20,378 nt of DNA from Chara braunii (lineage: Eukaryota; Streptophyta; Charophyceae; Charales; Characeae): assembly GCA_003427395.1 (NCBI GenBank), contig BFEA01000516.1:1060687-1081064 (forward strand), given 5' to 3'. The first letter of the stretch is position 1. Each line of letters starts with the position of its first letter. Shown here piece by piece: positions 17,783 to 20,378 of this stretch. Below the pieces are notes generated by a model, which saw nothing but the letters and a program-made list of their open reading frames with translations, ran no database searches and was not told where the DNA came from. A program made the position numbers and the translations under genes.

Positions 17783-18355
17783 CTAAAAAAGGTCTGAATA
17801 TTGAGCGACGACTTTTTCTATCTTTGGGGGTGTTTTAACGGCCTCCCCTTTCTCAGAGACAAAAACTAGATACATGCCTTCCTCGCAATTCTGCTTATAA
17901 TAGTTATAGAAGGATGATGCACACATGCACCCGTAGTTTTCTATTAGACTGCTAGCTTTGAACTTTTGCAATCTAACAGATCTACCGTTGGGCAATTTGT
18001 GAATCAATACCTTTCTATCCCAGTCAAACTGCGGTCGCGCGACCTCGAGGTAGTACATACCTAGGAGCATGTCAAATGGCAGTTCGTCGCTAACCAGGAA
18101 GGAGATTTTATGACTCACTTCCCCTCCTCCATAGGAGAAGGTGCAAACTACGTCCTTGACATAGTCTTTCACCAACATTTGGTGTTTGTTGGCCAGCATA
18201 GAAGCTACAGTTCTGCTAAGCCGCTGCACTTGGTCCCCTAAGCGTAGTCTATCCACACAAGCATGACTGATGAAATTTCGTGTAGAGCCTATGTCTGCGA
18301 AGGCGCCAACCTTGCGGTCATCGCCCAAGAGTCCTTGGGGTCCTTCCCTGACCAC
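17783..18355 (-). pseudogene. Element B protease region with altered active site
   Basis: In the same frame as RT but separated from it by TAG 17785-17783 (after VVAQYSDLF). KVGAFADIGSTRNFISHACV holds the retropepsin signature, but the middle residue of Asp-Thr/Ser-Gly is Ile (codon ATA at 18292-18290). FDMLLGMYYLEVARPQFDW is the second conserved element. The protease would cut the Gag-Pol chain. Retropepsins need Ser or Thr here, so activity is unlikely. The frame differs from the segment upstream (shift near 18310). Confidence 0.85.
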
Positions 18356-18678
18356 TCAGTCTCTAACTCTTCTAGGGCCTCAGACACATCTCTCGAACAG
18401 AGCGTCGGCGGGTCTGAATGTGTCTGCGGGGCGATGCGTGGGTCACTAGCTTTGGCCAACGCCTGAAGTGGGGAAGGCAACGTTACCACTTTAGCATGAG
18501 TAAGAGCGGCTAACACTCCTACTGACCCGAGGTGTTTCCCTATGAGCTGCTCGCAGAAGCACTTCCAGGATTCAAAGATAAGCCCACCACTGTTGGCGAG
18601 GCTACCTTCGTTGTGACCTTTTTGCCTCGGCACATACGCGACGTGTGGCCATAATTGCCACAGTTCATGCAAGTGCCC
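18289..18678 (-). pseudogene. Element B gag-pol linker frame
   Basis: Open from 18678 to 18289 in the -1 frame relative to gag, overlapping the gag end by 139 nt. After the gag stop it reads KHLGSVGVLAALTHAKVVTL and RDVSEALEELETEWSGKDP, which looks coding but which I do not recognise as a domain. It probably links gag to the protease. No canonical slippery heptamer is seen in the overlap. The nearest is GGC AAA AAG after the zinc knuckle. Confidence 0.55.
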
Positions 18679-20378
18679 CTAGCAACTCGGTCCCTCCACA
18701 CCTCATAATCCAAACCAAGCTTCACCCATGCGGGTGTCCCTTGGTCTCCGTCACCCGTGGACCGTCCTACCTTCTTCTTCCCGGTCCCCCTAGCCTTTTC
18801 CTTGATGGGCGCCACGACTCCCCCACCCGAAGTCTCGTTGGCCCCATCTTGCTCTGTCAATTGACTCAACTCCCCTAGGTCTGGGAATTCGTCAATCTCC
18901 GTCGTTTGACCATCATGGTCAACGAACATTAACTGACCTTTCTTCTTCCAGTCCTGGGGTAGTCTCTTCCTACCATCATGAGATACCTTATGNNCAGACC
19001 CCANCTTTGNCTCTATGTCCAGAGCTTTCTTACTAAAAGAAGCGAAGGTGTGCTGTTCGACATAGGCCTCGTCAACCAGCTTGGTCCTTACCTCTGCAGG
19101 TAGGCACCTTAGGTAATCCGTCAGGAGAACCTGCTAGTCAAAACGCACACCAGGTACCACGAGAAGGCGTTCTACGATGTCTGTAAGCTCTCTAACATCC
19201 TTGAACCTGCGGGAACAAAGGTTGTTGATAGCATCGGTGGCCTTTTGAGCCCCTTGCGGGTCATGCCACCTGTTGTAGACAGACCGTACGAACTGTTCCA
19301 ATGTATGAGCCTGAGCCCAGGCATCGAAATCCTGACCGTAGCCCTGCTGCTGCACTAAGCCATTCAACCAGCGAGCTGCTGACCCCTCTAGAAAGGAGGC
19401 AGCCTCTACAACTTCTTGCTCTGGCCTTGTGAGCTTGTGCCTCACATAAGTAGGCACAGTCCTCACCCAGGTGTCCAAGTCTTCCTCCTTCTTCCTATCT
19501 CCAAAGAAGGGTTTGGGACTCATCAGAGGTATCTTATGCATCCATTGCATAGGCTGCATGGGCCCAGGGGCTTGCTGCAGCGGCTGCATAGCCACTGAAA
19601 CAGGCTGTTGCACACTAACCTGGGCCTGGCTTGACAGTGGGACTGTAGTTACCACTGTCGTGGACGGTACGGCAGAGACTCTTTGAACCGGACCACTAGT
19701 TGCTGCTAAACCACCAGGAGGGGGCATGCCAACCATAGGAGAGAAAGTTTGCCCTGTGTGTGGCGACATCGATGATGGACCCGCACCTACAGGGGGAACA
19801 TCGATGATGGACCCGCACCTACAGGGGGAACTACAGCAAACTGTGGCTGCCTCACTGCTAGGCGAGGAGCCCGAAGTTCAGCCAGGATTTGTTTCTGGCC
19901 TGCCAACAAGTCAGTCAATAATTCCTGCTGGACGTTATGCGCTTCAGCTACCGAAAGTAAAGCATTACGCAGCACACGACCAGCAGGGTCGAAAGCTGCC
20001 TCATCTAGTGCTTCCAGTCTGCATAGCTCCTGCATTCTACTCCCTCGTCTAGCCTTCCTAAGTATGGTTTTTCTTCTCCTCTCTGCTGCCTCGTCCAACT
20101 ACCGTTGTAGCTCATCCTGAAGTTCTTCTGCTTGCTGGATTTTAAAATCCTCCAGCGTGAGTTGAATTTGCTGGCTGACTCGTACGCTAGCAATCTGACT
20201 AGTGGAAACCTGAGACCCACTCTGACTGACTCCTGTCGAAGAGGACTGTGTAGAGACTTGCGTCATAGATGAGGTAGCCATGGTTGCACCGGTACTAGCT
20301 GAGACTCTAGTCTTGGCACTATCCTCAGTTGCCCTCGCTCTCCTTACCGCTGTTCTCTCTCTAGCCTCTCTCCGCAAT
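18540..20378 (-). pseudogene. Element B gag, partial and broken
   Basis: Runs in from the window end with no stop before 20101, so the start may lie outside; MATSSMTQVSTQ near 20280 is a candidate start. The N-terminal part is Ser/Thr/Gln-rich, then helical and charged (DEAAERRRKTILRKARRG). TAG 20101-20099 and a 32-bp duplication near 19800 break it. The capsid-like part has PKPFFGDRKKEEDLDTWVRT, ASFLEGSAARWLNGLV and LEQFVRSVYNRWHDP, then TAG 19136-19134. A CCHC knuckle CMNCGNYGHTSRMC (18671-18630) precedes the end at TAG 18542-18540. Ambiguous bases lie at 18994-18995, 19005 and 19011. Confidence 0.87.
19768..19831. repeat. 32-bp exact tandem duplication in the element B gag
   Basis: 19768-19799 and 19800-19831 are identical (ATCGATGATGGACCCGCACC and on). 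Because 32 is not a multiple of three, it shifts the gag frame and creates the stop at 19789-19787. Confidence 0.95.

Larger units (their letters stand above)
13819..20378 (-). mobile_element. Element B: decayed Ty3/Gypsy LTR retrotransposon, 5' end outside the window
   Basis: Minus-strand order from the window end: gag, protease, RT, RNase H, integrase, chromodomain-like tail, polypurine tract, 3' LTR. The left border falls inside the fourth copy of the element C leader repeat, so B appears to have inserted into C. In-frame TAG codons lie at 20101-20099, 19136-19134, 17785-17783 and 15453-15451. Frameshifts lie near 19800, 18310, 16430, 15760 and 15140. The sequence differs clearly from A, so it is another family. 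Confidence 0.9.

Overview
The window holds no host gene that I can recognise. It is eukaryotic repeat DNA: a nested cluster of decayed Ty3/Gypsy LTR retrotransposons with chromovirus-like features, a fragment of a LINE-type element, a run of tRNA-derived (SINE-like) sequences and several microsatellites. The initiator-tRNA-Met-type primer sites, long LTRs and chromodomain-like integrase tails point to the green lineage. From memory of such families I would guess a charophyte alga such as Chara. That is an inference and has not been checked.

Layout. 1-87 is a (GA)n run. 88-9243 is element A, on the minus strand, with both LTRs, gag, and protease-RT-RNase H-integrase-tail. Its coding region carries several in-frame stops and at least two frameshifts, and its 5' LTR (right side) has lost the TATA box and carries a 406-bp tandem duplication that also copies the primer binding site. 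9244-11781 is older filler: a G-rich tract, a LINE-like zinc-finger remnant on the minus strand, a stretch in which I see nothing, and three tRNA-like units in tandem. 11782-13818 is the 5' LTR and leader of element C, on the plus strand and from the same LTR family as A, with an assembly gap at 12772-12878. 13819-20378 is element B, on the minus strand, which appears to have inserted into the leader of C. It has a 3' LTR, a polypurine tract, integrase, RNase H, RT, protease and a partial gag, and runs off the window end.

How the parts relate. In A, gag and pol lie in different frames, with pol in the -1 frame. The last sense codons of gag form an in-phase slippery heptamer (GGGAAAC), directly followed by the gag stop and, 7 nt later, a possible stem-loop. 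This is a textbook layout for -1 programmed ribosomal frameshifting and is the most interesting signal in the window. B also has its post-gag frame at -1 but shows no canonical heptamer. B has lost key protease, RT and RNase H residues by single transitions, so neither A nor B can be autonomous now.
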